The notes: generated by a model from the letters alone, not told the origin. A stretch of 62,464 nucleotides of DNA from an uncultured Pelagibacteraceae bacterium (GCA_902596515.1 CACJUF010000006.1:1-62464); one strand, 5' to 3'; positions 1 to 9,845 are shown, numbered from the stretch's first letter. Numbers and translations: made by a program.

Positions 1-414
1 AAATAATTTTTTTTGTGCAGTAGTTGTACCAATTTTTACTAAGCTCCAAGATTTTAAGATATATTCTTGAATAGAAGCTTTTATCCACCACATCGCATAA
101 GTTGCTAATCTAAAACCTTTTTCTGGCTCAAATTTTTTGACAGCTTGCATCAGTCCAATATTACCTTCAGATATCATCTCGTTAATTGGTAGCCCATAAC
201 CTTTATAACCCATTGCAATTTTTGCAACCAATCTCAAATGACTTGTTACAAGTTTTTCTGCTGACTTAATATTTCCTGTCGTTTTCCAATTTTTAGCGAG
301 CATGTACTCCTCTTCTGCATCAAGCATTGGAAATTTTTTTATTTGCTCGAGATATGCAGACAGGCCACCTTCATTACTTAAAATGGGTAAATTGTTATTC
401 ATAGTTGTGCTCAT
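1..414 (-). CDS. rpoH: RNA polymerase sigma-32 (heat-shock sigma factor), 5' part
   Basis: The first 138 residues are visible; the gene continues beyond the left edge. Sigma-32 directs core RNA polymerase to heat-shock promoters. The start is MSTTMNNNLPIL, followed by a region 1.2-like segment and then the region 2 signature: 'SHLRLVAKIA', 'GYGLPINEMISEGNIGLMQA', 'FEPEKGFRLATYAMWWIKA' and 'QEYIL', ending in 'TTAQKKLF', which tracks the RpoH consensus closely rather than RpoD. ATG at 414 and an in-frame ATG at 402 are both possible starts. It is followed downstream by nothing visible and preceded, on the same strand, by rluD; rluD-rpoH adjacency is common in alphaproteobacteria. Identity is confident; regulation cannot be read here. 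Confidence 0.93.
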   Translation of the reverse strand, partial: MSTTMNNNLPILSNEGGLSAYLEQIKKFPMLDAEEEYMLAKNWKTTGNIKSAEKLVTSHLRLVAKIAMGYKGYGLPINEMISEGNIGLMQAVKKFEPEKGFRLATYAMWWIKASIQEYILKSWSLVKIGTTTAQKKLF

Positions 415-454
415 AGACAGTTTATCTAATTAATATTAAAAATTTTTCAATGTT

Positions 455-1435
455 TTATTTACCCATATTTCTGAGTGTTTTTAGTATTTTTTCAAGTTCA
501 TTTGGTAAAATTGAATTAAAAATCATCTGCTTATTTTTTCTTGGATGTATAAATCCCAATGTTTTAGCATGCAGAAATTGTCTGTTTAATTTTGTTAAAA
601 TTTTTTCTAATGATGGTTCAATATCTTTAAGTTTTTTAAACTTTTTTTTATATTTATCATCACCAACTATACTGTTACCTAAATAATTCATGTGAACTCT
701 TATTTGATGAGTTCGGCCTGTCTCTAATTGACACTCTAATAAACTAAAAGTTGGAATATTTTCATTTTCAAAAATTTCTAAAGTTTTGTAATTTGTAATT
801 GCTTTTTTCCCTTTGCTGTTGCTAACCTCCATCATTTGTCTATTTTTTGAGCTTCTTGTAATAAAGGTTTCTATTTTACCTTTAGATGGTCTAATTTTAC
901 CCCAGATTAATAATTGGTAAACTCTTTGAATGGTATGTTGATTAAACTGATTAGAGAGGTGTTCGTGAGTTTGATTATTTTTTGCAATAACAACTAATCC
1001 AGATGTATTTTTATCAATTCTATGTACTATTCCAGGTCTTAGTTCACCTCCAATATTAGAAAACGAATTTTTACTATAATTCATAAGTGCATTTACGATT
1101 GTGTTGTCAAAATTACCTGCACCAGGATGCATTACTATTCCAGACGGTTTATTTAAAACAATCAAATCTTTGTCTTCATATACTATATCTAAATTAAACT
1201 CATAAGGTTTTAAGGAAGCTTTTTTTGGTTCAGGTATGACTAATTTTATTTCATCATTAAAAAAAATTTTTTTCGATGGATCGGTTATTATCTTATTATT
1301 TATTTTTAACTTATTATCTAGAATAAGATTTTTTATTCTCGTTCGACTGATAATATCCCCTCTCTTTTTAATGAAAATATCAACACGGAGTTCATTTTCG
1401 GTCTTATCAACTGTCAAATTTATTTTTTTTTCCAT
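455..1435 (-). CDS. rluD: 23S rRNA pseudouridine synthase, RluD/RluA family
   Basis: Converts specific uridines of 23S rRNA to pseudouridine. The 326-residue protein has an N-terminal S4 RNA-binding domain (about residues 15-75, with 'SRTRIKNLI') and a catalytic domain with 'RPGIVHRIDKNTSGLVVIAK'; Asp141 in HRIDKNTSG is the expected catalytic aspartate. 'LETGRTHQIRVH' and 'GDDKY' follow, as usual in the family. Length fits RluD (about 320). It lies 40 nt upstream of rpoH on the same strand and is divergent from tRNA-Arg. RluD versus RluC cannot be settled without alignment, but the S4 domain and rpoH context favour RluD. Confidence 0.9.
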   Translation of the reverse strand: MEKKINLTVDKTENELRVDIFIKKRGDIISRTRIKNLILDNKLKINNKIITDPSKKIFFNDEIKLVIPEPKKASLKPYEFNLDIVYEDKDLIVLNKPSGIVMHPGAGNFDNTIVNALMNYSKNSFSNIGGELRPGIVHRIDKNTSGLVVIAKNNQTHEHLSNQFNQHTIQRVYQLLIWGKIRPSKGKIETFITRSSKNRQMMEVSNSKGKKAITNYKTLEIFENENIPTFSLLECQLETGRTHQIRVHMNYLGNSIVGDDKYKKKFKKLKDIEPSLEKILTKLNRQFLHAKTLGFIHPRKNKQMIFNSILPNELEKILKTLRNMGK

Positions 1436-1458
1436 AAAATGATATATTAATATGATAT

Positions 1459-1535
1459 GCGCTTGTAGCTCAACTGGATAGAGCGCCTGACTTCGGATCA
1501 GGAGGTTCTGGGTTCGACTCCTAGCAGGCGCACCA
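1459..1535 (+). tRNA. tRNA-Arg (anticodon TCG)
   Basis: A 77-nt cloverleaf with encoded CCA (1533-1535). The acceptor arm GCGCTTG pairs with CAGGCGC allowing a wobble, the anticodon stem is CCTGA/TCAGG around the loop CTTCGGA, and the T-loop is GGTTCGACTC. The anticodon TCG reads the Arg codon CGA. It sits alone between divergent rluD and the end of an ABC permease gene. No integrase or attachment-site duplication is visible nearby. Confidence 0.95.
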
Positions 1536-1536
1536 A

Positions 1537-2328
1537 TTATTCACCCATATTTATTAACGTCCCTTTTACTCTCGCTCTTAAAAAAGATAGATAAAACAGT
1601 CCTATTCCAAAAATTAAATAAATTAAATTCAATAAATAAGCTTGTTTTATATTTTCGTAATCTACAAGACCATTTATTAAAATATTTCTGGTTTCATCAA
1701 AAATGTAAACTAATGGTAAGCCTTTTGCAATTACTTGGAAAAATTCAGGAAGGATTTCTATTGGATAGTAGATACAGCCTAAAGGAGCAAGTAAAAATAA
1801 TGATGACCAAGCTATATTTTCAAAGGATGGTCCGTATCTCATTAAACCTGAGCTCACAAATAAACCTAGTGTAATCCCAAATATGTACAAACTTAAAAAT
1901 AATATAAAGAGTGGAAAACCTAATTTTAAAATTGAAACTCCAAATAGTGGAGAAGTTAAAATAATTGCGGGCACTAGACCGATTAATGTCCTTATCAAAG
2001 CAGTAAAAATTAAAGATATAATTATTTCTTTCAGCTTCAATGGAGCAATAAATAAATTAGTAAAATTTCTACTCCAGATTTCCTCTAAAAAAAGCATATT
2101 AAAACTTATGCTAGATCTAAAAAGAATGTCGTAAAGAATTGCGCATGTAAGAATTATTCCAAGTGTATTATTGTAATAATCACTATAAATTGAAAAAAAT
2201 TTAGAAATAAATCCCCAAAGAATAATTTGTATCGTTGGCCAATAAATTAAATCCAAAACTCTTGGTAAAGAACTTTTGATGAGATAAAAATGTCTCAAAA
2301 AAAGTCCATACATTTTATTTAGATTCAT
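1537..2328 (-). CDS. ABC-2 type transporter permease
   Basis: Inner-membrane permease of an ABC-2 exporter. The 263-residue protein begins 'MNLNKMYGLFLRHFYLIKSS' and has about six hydrophobic segments (for example near residues 20-45, 55-75, 105-130, 140-160, 175-195 and 230-250), the ABC2_membrane layout seen in NodJ/DrrB/YadH-like proteins. Its start overlaps the stop of the ATPase gene by 4 nt, so the two are translationally coupled and presumably form one complex. The exported substrate is unknown; lipid-linked glycans, drugs or haem-like cargo are all seen in this family. It ends one base after tRNA-Arg on the opposite strand. Confidence 0.85.
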   Translation of the reverse strand: MNLNKMYGLFLRHFYLIKSSLPRVLDLIYWPTIQIILWGFISKFFSIYSDYYNNTLGIILTCAILYDILFRSSISFNMLFLEEIWSRNFTNLFIAPLKLKEIIISLIFTALIRTLIGLVPAIILTSPLFGVSILKLGFPLFILFLSLYIFGITLGLFVSSGLMRYGPSFENIAWSSLFLLAPLGCIYYPIEILPEFFQVIAKGLPLVYIFDETRNILINGLVDYENIKQAYLLNLIYLIFGIGLFYLSFLRARVKGTLINMGE

Positions 2329-3053
2329 ATTAAATCTCTTGTAAGTTTTAAAAAAACTTCCTCCATATTTCTCCTTCCATGTTTCTTAATTAATTCGCCA
2401 GGAGTTCCTTGATCAATAATAGATCCTTTATTCATCATTAGAACTGAAGAACATAATCTCTCAACTTCTGCCATGTTATGCGAAGCAAGCAGAATAGAGG
2501 TTTTTTTTTCTTTTTGGTATTCCTCTAAAAAACTCCTAACAAAATCTCCTGTTTCAGGATCTAGAGATGCAGTTGGTTCATCAAGAAGAAGAACTGATGG
2601 ATCATTAATTATAGATTTTGCTAGACTGACCCTATTTTTTTGACCAGAGGAAAGTTCTCCTGTTATTTTATTAATAAATTCATTAAGCCTCAATTTTTCA
2701 CAAAGATAATCAATTTTGATTCCAAGTTCTTTTACATCATAAAGTCTTCCATAAACCTCAAGATTTTGTTTTACAGTTAATTTTTTTGGTAACTCAATAT
2801 ATGGTGAAATAAAATTTAATTTATTCAATAATTCAACTCTTTGTTTTTCAATTTCAATACCATTTATAAGAACCTTCCCTTTAGTAGGCTTTAGTAAACC
2901 TAGTATCATACCTATTGTTGTAGTTTTACCACATCCGTTAGGTCCAAGAATTCCAATGATTTCATTTTTATTTACTTTAAAAGAAATATCTCGTACAGCT
3001 TCTTTTGTGTCATAAGTTTTTGATAAATCAATTATTTCAAGAGGAATAGTCAT
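2325..3053 (-). CDS. ABC-2 type transporter ATP-binding protein
   Basis: Nucleotide-binding subunit of the exporter encoded with the following permease. In 242 residues: Walker A GPNGCGKT (37-44), ABC signature LSSGQ (134-138), Walker B VLLLDEP (154-160) and the switch His in 'LLASHNMAEVERL'. The tail 'GRRNMEEVFLKLTRDL' is typical of CcmA/NodI/DrrA-type ATPases. It shares one base with the stop of tsaC (TAATG) and overlaps the permease by 4 nt, so tsaC, ATPase and permease look like one transcript. Substrate unknown. Confidence 0.9.
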   Translation of the reverse strand: MTIPLEIIDLSKTYDTKEAVRDISFKVNKNEIIGILGPNGCGKTTTIGMILGLLKPTKGKVLINGIEIEKQRVELLNKLNFISPYIELPKKLTVKQNLEVYGRLYDVKELGIKIDYLCEKLRLNEFINKITGELSSGQKNRVSLAKSIINDPSVLLLDEPTASLDPETGDFVRSFLEEYQKEKKTSILLASHNMAEVERLCSSVLMMNKGSIIDQGTPGELIKKHGRRNMEEVFLKLTRDLI

Positions 3054-3985
3054 TAAAATTTTGAAGCCCTCAATAATCTATCGTTAATAGTTTTGCCGAT
3101 TCCTATATTTGGGATTTTGTCTACAGCAATAGATTTGTAATTATCTTTTTTTATCTTTCTCAAAATGGTGTACAGATTTTTTGCAGCTTCTTTTAAATCG
3201 CCCTTTTTTGATAAAAAATAATAGTTCGTTTTGTTAATCTTATTTTTCTTGATTAGTAAAAAAGCCTCATCTTTTTTTATTTTTTTAACATTAAGTCTGA
3301 TTGGGATTCCAGGTGAATAATGAATTTTTAATTGGCCAGGAGCTGAAATTTTTGAAGGATTTGTATTTATTGAAATTTTCTTCTTTAATATTTTTTGGAT
3401 AGTTCCAACTTCTAAACCACCTAATCTTAAAATTTTTGGTTTTTTTCTTAGATCAATAATTGTAGACTCAACCCCAACCGAAGATCTTCCACCTTCAAGT
3501 ATATACTTAATTTTTTTTCCAAAATCGTCTTTTACATCTGAAGAAGTTACTGCACTAACTCTTGAAGATATATTTGCACTAGGTGCTGCGATAGGAAATT
3601 TCAAATATTTCAACAGAATTCTTGCTACTGGATGTTTTGGAAATCTCACAGCAAGAGTATTTTTTTTATTAGTTGCTACTTTTGAAATTTTTGATTTTTT
3701 TTTTTGATTTAAGATAAATGTTATTGGCCCAGGACAAAATCTTTTGTATAATTTTAAAAAATCAGCGTTTAGATCACAATCATTTTTTAATTTTTTTAAA
3801 TCATAATAATGAATAATCAGAGGGTTATTCATTGGTCTTTTTTTTAATCTAAATATTTTTTTACACGCTGTATCAGAATATGCATTCCCAGCTATTCCAT
3901 AAACAGTTTCGGTTGGTATGGCAACACACTCTCTTTTATTTAAGAGATTCCTCGCTTTTTTAATATTTGCAAGATTAATTTTCAT
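3053..3985 (-). CDS. tsaC: Threonylcarbamoyl-AMP synthase, YrdC/Sua5 family
   Basis: Makes L-threonylcarbamoyladenylate from Thr, bicarbonate and ATP for the t6A37 modification of ANN-decoding tRNAs. At 310 residues it is the long (Sua5) form: a YrdC domain with PTETVYG (24-30), 'KKRPMNNPLIIH' (48-59), PGPIT (85-89), RFPKHP (114-119) and APSANIS (134-140), a 'GVESTIIDL' strand near residue 185, then the 'APGQLKIHYSP' linker and a C-terminal Sua5 domain. It starts a three-gene overlapping run with the ABC exporter and is divergent from xseB with a 20-nt gap. The other t6A genes are not in the window. Confidence 0.92.
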   Translation of the reverse strand: MKINLANIKKARNLLNKRECVAIPTETVYGIAGNAYSDTACKKIFRLKKRPMNNPLIIHYYDLKKLKNDCDLNADFLKLYKRFCPGPITFILNQKKKSKISKVATNKKNTLAVRFPKHPVARILLKYLKFPIAAPSANISSRVSAVTSSDVKDDFGKKIKYILEGGRSSVGVESTIIDLRKKPKILRLGGLEVGTIQKILKKKISINTNPSKISAPGQLKIHYSPGIPIRLNVKKIKKDEAFLLIKKNKINKTNYYFLSKKGDLKEAAKNLYTILRKIKKDNYKSIAVDKIPNIGIGKTINDRLLRASKF

Positions 3986-4005
3986 GTATTATTTGAGAGT
4001 ATTAT

Positions 4006-4260
4006 ATGAAAGATAAAAATTTACCAAATGATTATAATTCATTATCTCTTGAAGAATTAACCACTGAGGCAAATAAGATGATTGAAGAATTGGAAAATCA
4101 AAAGGATTTAGGAAACTCTTTAGACAAGTATCAAGATTTAATTAAACTCAATAATATAATTGAGAAAAAATTTCAAAAAAATACCAAAGAAATAAATGAG
4201 AAAACAAAAGAAAAAATATCCAAGATTAATAAAAAAAAAAATGCAAAGAAAATTAAATAA
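4006..4260 (+). CDS. xseB: Exodeoxyribonuclease VII small subunit
   Basis: Small subunit that associates with XseA to degrade single-stranded DNA into acid-soluble oligonucleotides. The 84-residue protein has the family's helical hairpin, 'LSLEELTTEANKMIEELE' followed by 'LGNSLDKYQDLIKLNNIIEKK', and a very lysine-rich tail. First gene of the standard proteobacterial xseB-ispA-dxs operon; its 3' end overlaps the ispA start by 20 nt. xseA is not in the window. Confidence 0.9.
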   Translation: MKDKNLPNDYNSLSLEELTTEANKMIEELENQKDLGNSLDKYQDLIKLNNIIEKKFQKNTKEINEKTKEKISKINKKKNAKKIK

Positions 4261-5113
4261 AATTGCAAAAGATACAAATTTATTTTTAAGAAGATTTATT
4301 GCCAAACAAAAAAAATCAAATTTAATAGTTGCAATGAAATACGGTCTTTTTTCTGGAGGAAAAAAAATAAGATCCAAAATTTTAATTGATGTTGGGTCTC
4401 TATTTAAGTTAGATTATAGAACACTTATCGTTATTGGTGCTGCGGTTGAATGTATTCATGCGTATTCATTAATACATGACGATTTACCATGTATGGATGA
4501 TGACTCTATAAGAAGAGGCAAACCATCAGCACATGTAAAATTTGGAGAGGCTACTGCAGTTTTAGCTGGAAATTCACTTTTAACAATGGCTTTTGAAATT
4601 TTAAGTCATAAAGACTTAAGAATTAGTGAAAAAATTAAGATTGATTTAATTAATAAAATTTCTGAAAGCTCAGGCCATCTTGGAATAGCAGGAGGTCAAT
4701 ATTTAGATTTAAATTATGAACGTAAGAAAATTTCTCAAAAAAAAATTGAAGAGATGGAAATTAAAAAAACTGGAAAACTTTTTAGCTTTTGTTGTGCAGC
4801 ACCATTAATAATTAAGAAAAAAAATAAAAGTGATATTAAGAAATTTGAAAATATTGGTGCTGATATAGGTTTGTTATTTCAGGTTGCTGATGATTTGATT
4901 GATTATAAAGGAAGTTTGCTTGTTGCAGGAAAAAAAACTGGTAAGGATAAAAAAAAAGGAAAAGCTACCTTAATTAGATTACTAGGATACAAAAATACTA
5001 TTAAATATGCTAATAATTTAATCTTAAGAATAAAAAGTAAATTAAAAAAATATGGATCTAAATCAAGAAATTTGTCAGAAACATTAAATTATATTTTGAA
5101 TAGAAATAAATGA
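4241..5113 (+). CDS. ispA: Short-chain polyprenyl (farnesyl) diphosphate synthase
   Basis: Condenses IPP with DMAPP/GPP to give farnesyl diphosphate. From the ATG at 4241 the protein is 290 residues. The first aspartate-rich motif DDLPCMDDD (80-88) has the four-residue spacing typical of bacterial FPP synthases, and the second is 'ADDLIDYKG' near residue 220. The reading frame is open further upstream to an ATG at 4196, but that would put 65 nt inside xseB; '[20 protein letters not shown]' aligns with known IspA N-termini, so 4241 is preferred. It overlaps dxs by 4 nt (ATGA). A second, long-chain synthase lies at 8759-9772. FPP versus GGPP as end product is inferred only. Confidence 0.9.
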   Translation: MQRKLNKIAKDTNLFLRRFIAKQKKSNLIVAMKYGLFSGGKKIRSKILIDVGSLFKLDYRTLIVIGAAVECIHAYSLIHDDLPCMDDDSIRRGKPSAHVKFGEATAVLAGNSLLTMAFEILSHKDLRISEKIKIDLINKISESSGHLGIAGGQYLDLNYERKKISQKKIEEMEIKKTGKLFSFCCAAPLIIKKKNKSDIKKFENIGADIGLLFQVADDLIDYKGSLLVAGKKTGKDKKKGKATLIRLLGYKNTIKYANNLILRIKSKLKKYGSKSRNLSETLNYILNRNK

Positions 5114-7023
5114 AAAAAAAATACGAACTGTTAGATGAAATAAATTTTCCATCGGATTTAAAAAAATTACCTGAGTCAAAATTACAAAAAGTTGCTGATG
5201 AATTAAGAGAGGAAATGATTGATGCTGTCTCGGTGACCGGTGGTCATCTTGGAGCAAGTCTTGGAGTTGTAGAATTAACTGTTGCTTTACATTATATTTT
5301 TAATACACCAAATGATAAGTTAATCTGGGATGTGGGTCATCAGTGCTATCCACATAAAATTTTAACTGGTAGAAAAGATAGAATAAGAACTCTTAGACAA
5401 GGAAATGGTCTTTCTGGTTTTACAAAAAGATCAGAGAGTGAATACGATCCCTTTGGTGCTGCACACAGCTCAACATCAATCTCATCAGCTTTAGGTATAG
5501 CAGAAGCAAACAAGCTGTCTAATAAATCAGACAATGTAATTGCAGTAATTGGTGACGGGGCAATCAGTGCAGGAATGGCTTATGAAGCTATGAATAATGC
5601 TGGTGCTTCAAAAACTAAGATGATCGTAATTTTAAATGATAATGATATGTCAATCGCTAGACCAGTTGGAGCTATGAGCACTTATTTAGCAAAAATTTTT
5701 TCAGGAAAGATTTATTTTAGTCTAAGAGAGACTATTAAATTAATTATGTCAGCTTTTTCAAAAAGATTTAGTGCTAAGGCTGGTAAAGCAGAGGATTTAT
5801 TAAGATCAGCTGTGACAGGTGGAACTTTGTTTAGTTCACTCGGATTTTATTACATTGGCCCAATAGATGGGCATGATTTAAATTCATTAATTCCAATTTT
5901 AAAAAATGCTAGAGACTCTAAGCATGAAGGACCGATTTTAATTCACATCAAATCAAAAAAAGGAAAAGGTTATACTTTTGCAGAGGCAGCAAAGGACAAT
6001 TATCACGGAGTATCAAAATTTAATGTTAAAACTGGTGAACAACTTAAGAGTACAAGTAAATTACCATCATATACAAAGGTTTTCGCAAACACCTTAATTC
6101 AACATGCTAAAAAGGACAGTAAAATTGTAGCAATTACAGCTGCAATGCCTGATGGTACTGGTCTTGATATTTTTCGTAAAGAATTTCCAGATAGGACTTT
6201 TGATGTTGGGATTGCTGAGCAACATGCAGTTACATTTGCTGCAGGTTTAGCTACCGAAAACTTTAAACCCTATGCAGCTATTTATTCCACTTTTCTTCAA
6301 AGAGCTTATGATCAAGTAGTTCATGACGTAGCAATTCAAAGTTTACCGGTTAGATTCGCGATTGATAGAGCGGGACTTGTTGGGGCTGATGGACCAACAC
6401 ATGCTGGAAGTTTTGATACAACATATTTAACTACTTTACCAAATTTTATTGTTATGGCAGCAAGTGATGAAGCTGAGCTTGTAAGAATGATAAATACCTC
6501 AACGGAGATTAATGATAGACCTTGTGCATTTAGGTATCCAAGAGGAACAGGATTAGGTTCAATTTTGCCTTCAATAAATGAGAAAATTGAGGTAGGGAAA
6601 TCAAAAATTATCAAAGAGGGAAAAAAATTAGCTATCCTTAATTTTGGAGCAAGATTGAATGAAACTTTGAAGGCTGCAGAAAATTTATTAAAAAAAGGTG
6701 TGCCGATAACAGTTGTTGATGCAAGGTTTGCAAAACCTTTAGACGAAAATCTTATTTGGCAATTAGCTACAACTCATGAAGCGATCATGACTATAGAGGA
6801 GGGTTCAATTGGTGGTTTTGGATCTCATGTGGTAAATTTTTTGACAAAAAAAGGTTTAATGGACTCTAATTTAAAATTTAGATCATTAACGTTACCAGAT
6901 ATTTTTATTGATCAGGATACTCCAGATAAAATGTATAAAGTGGCAAATCTTGACTCAGTTTCAATTGAGGAAAAAGTTTTAGATTTACTAAATTCTAATA
7001 TAGTTTTGAAAAAACAAAATTAA
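5110..7023 (+). CDS. dxs: 1-deoxy-D-xylulose-5-phosphate synthase
   Basis: Thiamin-diphosphate enzyme that condenses pyruvate and glyceraldehyde-3-phosphate, the first step of the MEP isoprenoid pathway. In 637 residues it shows the N-terminal '[20 protein letters not shown]', the ThDP motif starting '[16 protein letters not shown]', the central 'DGHD' segment, the pyrimidine-domain '[17 protein letters not shown]' with '[13 protein letters not shown]', and the C-terminal transketolase domain '[12 protein letters not shown]'. Normal length (about 620-640). It starts inside the ispA stop (ATGA) and its TAA shares the TTAA tetranucleotide with the aroC stop on the opposite strand. Confidence 0.96.
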   Translation: MKKKYELLDEINFPSDLKKLPESKLQKVADELREEMIDAVSVTGGHLGASLGVVELTVALHYIFNTPNDKLIWDVGHQCYPHKILTGRKDRIRTLRQGNGLSGFTKRSESEYDPFGAAHSSTSISSALGIAEANKLSNKSDNVIAVIGDGAISAGMAYEAMNNAGASKTKMIVILNDNDMSIARPVGAMSTYLAKIFSGKIYFSLRETIKLIMSAFSKRFSAKAGKAEDLLRSAVTGGTLFSSLGFYYIGPIDGHDLNSLIPILKNARDSKHEGPILIHIKSKKGKGYTFAEAAKDNYHGVSKFNVKTGEQLKSTSKLPSYTKVFANTLIQHAKKDSKIVAITAAMPDGTGLDIFRKEFPDRTFDVGIAEQHAVTFAAGLATENFKPYAAIYSTFLQRAYDQVVHDVAIQSLPVRFAIDRAGLVGADGPTHAGSFDTTYLTTLPNFIVMAASDEAELVRMINTSTEINDRPCAFRYPRGTGLGSILPSINEKIEVGKSKIIKEGKKLAILNFGARLNETLKAAENLLKKGVPITVVDARFAKPLDENLIWQLATTHEAIMTIEEGSIGGFGSHVVNFLTKKGLMDSNLKFRSLTLPDIFIDQDTPDKMYKVANLDSVSIEEKVLDLLNSNIVLKKQN

Positions 7024-8102
7024 CTACACTGAGCTTTGTGAAGAAGATAATGATCTAATAAAACACAAGATAACATTGCTTCACCCACAGGTACAGCTCT
7101 TATACCCACACATGGATCATGTCTACCTTTTACTGATATACTTGTATTCTTTCCAAATTTATTGATTGTTTTTCTACTTTTTAAAATTGAAGAAGTTGGC
7201 TTTACAGCAAAAGAGACAATTATCTCTTGACCTGAAGAAATGCCTCCTAGAATCCCTCCAGCGTTATTAGATTTAAATTTTGTTTTTTTTCTATTTTGAG
7301 AAATTTCATCTGAATTTTCCTCACCTGATAATTGTGCTGAGTTCATACCTGAGCCAATATTAACTCCTTTAACAGCATTTATACTCATCATAGCTGATGC
7401 TATGTCAGAGTCTAATTTTGAGTATATAGGTGCTCCTAATCCAGCAGGAATACCGTTCGCTCTTACTTCGATTATCGCTCCACATGACGATCCAGCTTTT
7501 CTAATACTTAATAAGTATTTTTCCCAAATTTTTAACATTGATTTATCTGGGCAAAAAAATGGATTTTTAGAAATTATTTTATCATCCCATTTATTGGTAT
7601 CACATCCTAATATTCCAAGTTGGGTTACAGCTCCAGTGATTTTAAATTTTTTTCCTAATTTATTTTCTAAAACTTTTTTTGCCACAGCACCTGCTGCAAC
7701 TCTTGCAGCTGTTTCTCTTGCAGATGATCTACCACCACCTCTGTAGTCTCTTATTCCATACTTTTTAAAATATGTGAAATCTGCATGTCCTGGTCTAAAT
7801 TTATCTTTGATATCATTATAATCCTTTGAACGCATATCCTCATTGTAAATTATCAATGATATTGGTGTCCCAGTCGTTTTTCCCTCAAAAACTCCTGAAA
7901 GAATTTGAACCTTGTCACTCTCTTTCCTTTGAGTAGTAAACTTTGATTGCCCAGGTTTTCGTTTGTTTAATTCTTTTTGAATATCCGCTTCTTTTAATGG
8001 TATTAATGGTGGACACCCATCTATTATACACCCTATAGCTGGACCATGGGATTCTCCCCAAGTTGTAAAACGAAAAGACTTTCCAAAAGTATTAAATGAC
8101 AT
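7020..8102 (-). CDS. aroC: Chorismate synthase
   Basis: Converts 5-enolpyruvylshikimate-3-phosphate to chorismate using reduced FMN, the last common step to aromatic amino acids and folate. The 360-residue protein carries the three family signatures: '[17 protein letters not shown]' near residue 17, '[20 protein letters not shown]' near residue 120 and '[18 protein letters not shown]' near residue 330. Length is normal. It converges on dxs with a 4-bp stop-on-stop overlap and is divergent from pdxH with a 33-bp gap, so both promoters must sit in or near that gap. Confidence 0.96.
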   Translation of the reverse strand: MSFNTFGKSFRFTTWGESHGPAIGCIIDGCPPLIPLKEADIQKELNKRKPGQSKFTTQRKESDKVQILSGVFEGKTTGTPISLIIYNEDMRSKDYNDIKDKFRPGHADFTYFKKYGIRDYRGGGRSSARETAARVAAGAVAKKVLENKLGKKFKITGAVTQLGILGCDTNKWDDKIISKNPFFCPDKSMLKIWEKYLLSIRKAGSSCGAIIEVRANGIPAGLGAPIYSKLDSDIASAMMSINAVKGVNIGSGMNSAQLSGEENSDEISQNRKKTKFKSNNAGGILGGISSGQEIIVSFAVKPTSSILKSRKTINKFGKNTSISVKGRHDPCVGIRAVPVGEAMLSCVLLDHYLLHKAQCS

Positions 8103-8135
8103 TATTTATATTGTATAGATTATTTTGTTAAAATT

Positions 8136-8762
8136 ATGAATCAAAAAAACTCACTTGGGCTTAATAAATGCTTCTTAGATCTAGATAATCCATTTGAACT
8201 ATTTCAAAGATGGTTTGACGAGGCTAAAAAAAAAGAAATTAATGATCCTAATGCTTTAGCACTTGGTACAGCAAATAAAGAGGGTATTCCCTCAGTAAGA
8301 ATGGTTCTGCTTAAAGGTCATAGTGAAAAAGGATTTGTTTTTTATACAAATTTAAACAGTCAGAAAGGTAATGAAATTAAAGAAAACCCGAATGCTACAA
8401 TGTGCTTTCATTGGAAAAGTTTACTAAGACAAATAAGGATAGTTGGAACATTAAAACAAGTAGATGATCAAACCGCTGATGATTACTATAACTCAAGAGC
8501 ATATGATAGCAGAATAGGTGCTTGGGCCTCAAAACAAAGTAGTATTCTCCAAAATAGAGATGAACTTTTAGATGCTTTAGAGAATTATAAAAAAAAATAT
8601 AATGACAAAGATAATGTACCTAGACCAAGCCATTGGTCTGGCTGGAATTTAACACCTTCCACAATTGAATTTTGGTTAGATGGAGATAACAGAATACATG
8701 AAAGATTAAAGTATTCTTTAGATAAAAATGGTAGTTGGTCAAAAAGTCTTTTAAGTCCCTAA
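8136..8762 (+). CDS. pdxH: Pyridoxamine/pyridoxine 5'-phosphate oxidase
   Basis: FMN-dependent oxidation of PNP/PMP to pyridoxal 5'-phosphate. The 208-residue protein has the FMN-binding barrel 'ALGTANKEGIPSVRMVLLKG', 'GFVFYTNLNSQKGNEI', 'ATMCFHWKSLLRQIRIVGT' and the C-terminal dimerisation region 'RPSHWSGWNLTPSTIEFW' with 'RIHERLKY'. Length matches the family (about 210-220). This is a salvage enzyme; no de novo pdxJ/pdxA genes are in the window. It ends with a CTAA overlap with the convergent polyprenyl synthase gene. Confidence 0.94.
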   Translation: MNQKNSLGLNKCFLDLDNPFELFQRWFDEAKKKEINDPNALALGTANKEGIPSVRMVLLKGHSEKGFVFYTNLNSQKGNEIKENPNATMCFHWKSLLRQIRIVGTLKQVDDQTADDYYNSRAYDSRIGAWASKQSSILQNRDELLDALENYKKKYNDKDNVPRPSHWSGWNLTPSTIEFWLDGDNRIHERLKYSLDKNGSWSKSLLSP

Positions 8763-9772
8763 AAATCCCTTGACAAACTAAATGAAGTTAAATTTTCAAG
8801 AATATTTCTTTCATTACAGTCTTTAAATATCGATAATGAGTTTGACGCTAAATTTATGTAATGATTTGCTTTTTGATAACATTCTTTAATAATTTCATAT
8901 TGTTTGATTAAAGATAATGTATAATTAAAATCATTTTCATCTCTTCTATCTTTTATAAAAATACCTTTCAGACTTTCCTTTTCTTTAAGATTTGCTTTTT
9001 GAAATAATAAGATTATCGGTAGAGTAATTTTCCCTTCATAAAAATCTTTGCCAATTTTTTTTCCAAATAACTTTGACTCAGAATTGTAATCTAAAGTATC
9101 ATCAGCTATTTGAAAAGTTAATCCCAAATTCCTTCCGTAAAATTCTAAAGCCTCTTTTTCTTTTGATGACACATCTGACAAAATTGCACCAACTTTGGTA
9201 GCTGCTGCAAATAATTCAGCAGTTTTCGCAGAAATTATTCTTAAATAAGTTTCCTCCAACATATCTACTTCTCCTCTGTGTTGTAATTGAAGAACTTCTC
9301 CTTGTGCAATCTTAGAGGAAGTTGAAGATAATAATTTTAAAACCTCGATATTTCCATCATCTACCATCATTTCAAAACATCTACTAAGTAAATAATCTCC
9401 AACTAAAACAGAAGAGTGATTATCCCAAACTTTGTTTAAAGTTTTTCTCCCCCTTCTAATAGATCCATTATCTATTACATCATCATGCATTAAAGTTGCT
9501 GAGTGAATAAGTTCTACACAAGCAGCCAAATTAATATCTCTAGTTCCTTTTGCATATCCACATAATTTTGCAGAACCTAAAGTTAGTAAGGCTCTTAATC
9601 TCTTTCCGCCTGTATCAAGGTGATAGTTTGTCATTTTCTGAACTAAGTCTACTTTGCTCTCTAATTTAGACTTTATTTTTTCTTCAACTAACATCAATCT
9701 ATCTTCAACTGAATTTTTAAGTTGAAAATACGAATTATTAATTTTGTTTTTTAATTGTATTACACTTCCCAT
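8759..9772 (-). CDS. ispB: Long-chain polyprenyl diphosphate synthase (octa/decaprenyl type)
   Basis: Extends farnesyl diphosphate with IPP to make the side chain of ubiquinone. The 337-residue protein has first aspartate-rich motif 'LMHDDVIDNG' with the two-residue spacing (DDxxD) of long-chain synthases, 'GGKRLRALLTL' upstream of it, and a second motif 'ADDTLDY'. This separates it from the IspA-type enzyme at 4241. Final chain length cannot be told from sequence; alphaproteobacteria usually make Q10. It converges on pdxH and is transcribed away from sppA from a back-to-back promoter region. Confidence 0.9.
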   Translation of the reverse strand: MGSVIQLKNKINNSYFQLKNSVEDRLMLVEEKIKSKLESKVDLVQKMTNYHLDTGGKRLRALLTLGSAKLCGYAKGTRDINLAACVELIHSATLMHDDVIDNGSIRRGRKTLNKVWDNHSSVLVGDYLLSRCFEMMVDDGNIEVLKLLSSTSSKIAQGEVLQLQHRGEVDMLEETYLRIISAKTAELFAAATKVGAILSDVSSKEKEALEFYGRNLGLTFQIADDTLDYNSESKLFGKKIGKDFYEGKITLPIILLFQKANLKEKESLKGIFIKDRRDENDFNYTLSLIKQYEIIKECYQKANHYINLASNSLSIFKDCNERNILENLTSFSLSRDF

Positions 9773-9789
9773 TAATTGAGCAAATTAGT

Positions 9790-9817
9790 ATAATAGGTTG
9801 CTTTTTATACTTATCAA
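9790..9817 (-). promoter_or_regulatory. Candidate sigma-70 promoter for the polyprenyl synthase gene
   Basis: On the minus strand TTGATA (9812-9817) and TATTAT (9790-9795) are separated by 16 nt, each one base from consensus. The -10 lies 18 nt upstream of the ATG, so the leader would be short. The -35 directly abuts the -35 of the oppositely oriented sppA candidate. Pattern match only. Confidence 0.5.
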
Positions 9818-9845
9818 TTGACGCACCTGAATCTTCAATTATAAG
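9818..9845 (+). promoter_or_regulatory. Candidate sigma-70 promoter for sppA
   Basis: TTGACG (9818-9823) and TATAAG (9840-9845) with a 16-nt spacer, about 40 nt upstream of the sppA ATG at 9886. The inverted pentamer pair CACCT/AGGTG (9825-9829 and 9844-9848) spans the spacer and -10 and could bind a regulator, but this is inference. Confidence 0.5.

Noticed and set aside
1459..1535. tRNA-Arg as a possible island attachment site
   Set aside because: No integrase, no repeated tRNA 3' end and flanking genes are core functions. The same holds for tRNA-Leu at 18197-18282.
4196..4240. Longer ispA start at 4196
   Set aside because: Adds 15 lysine-rich residues encoded in another frame of xseB; homologues begin at the position of 4241.
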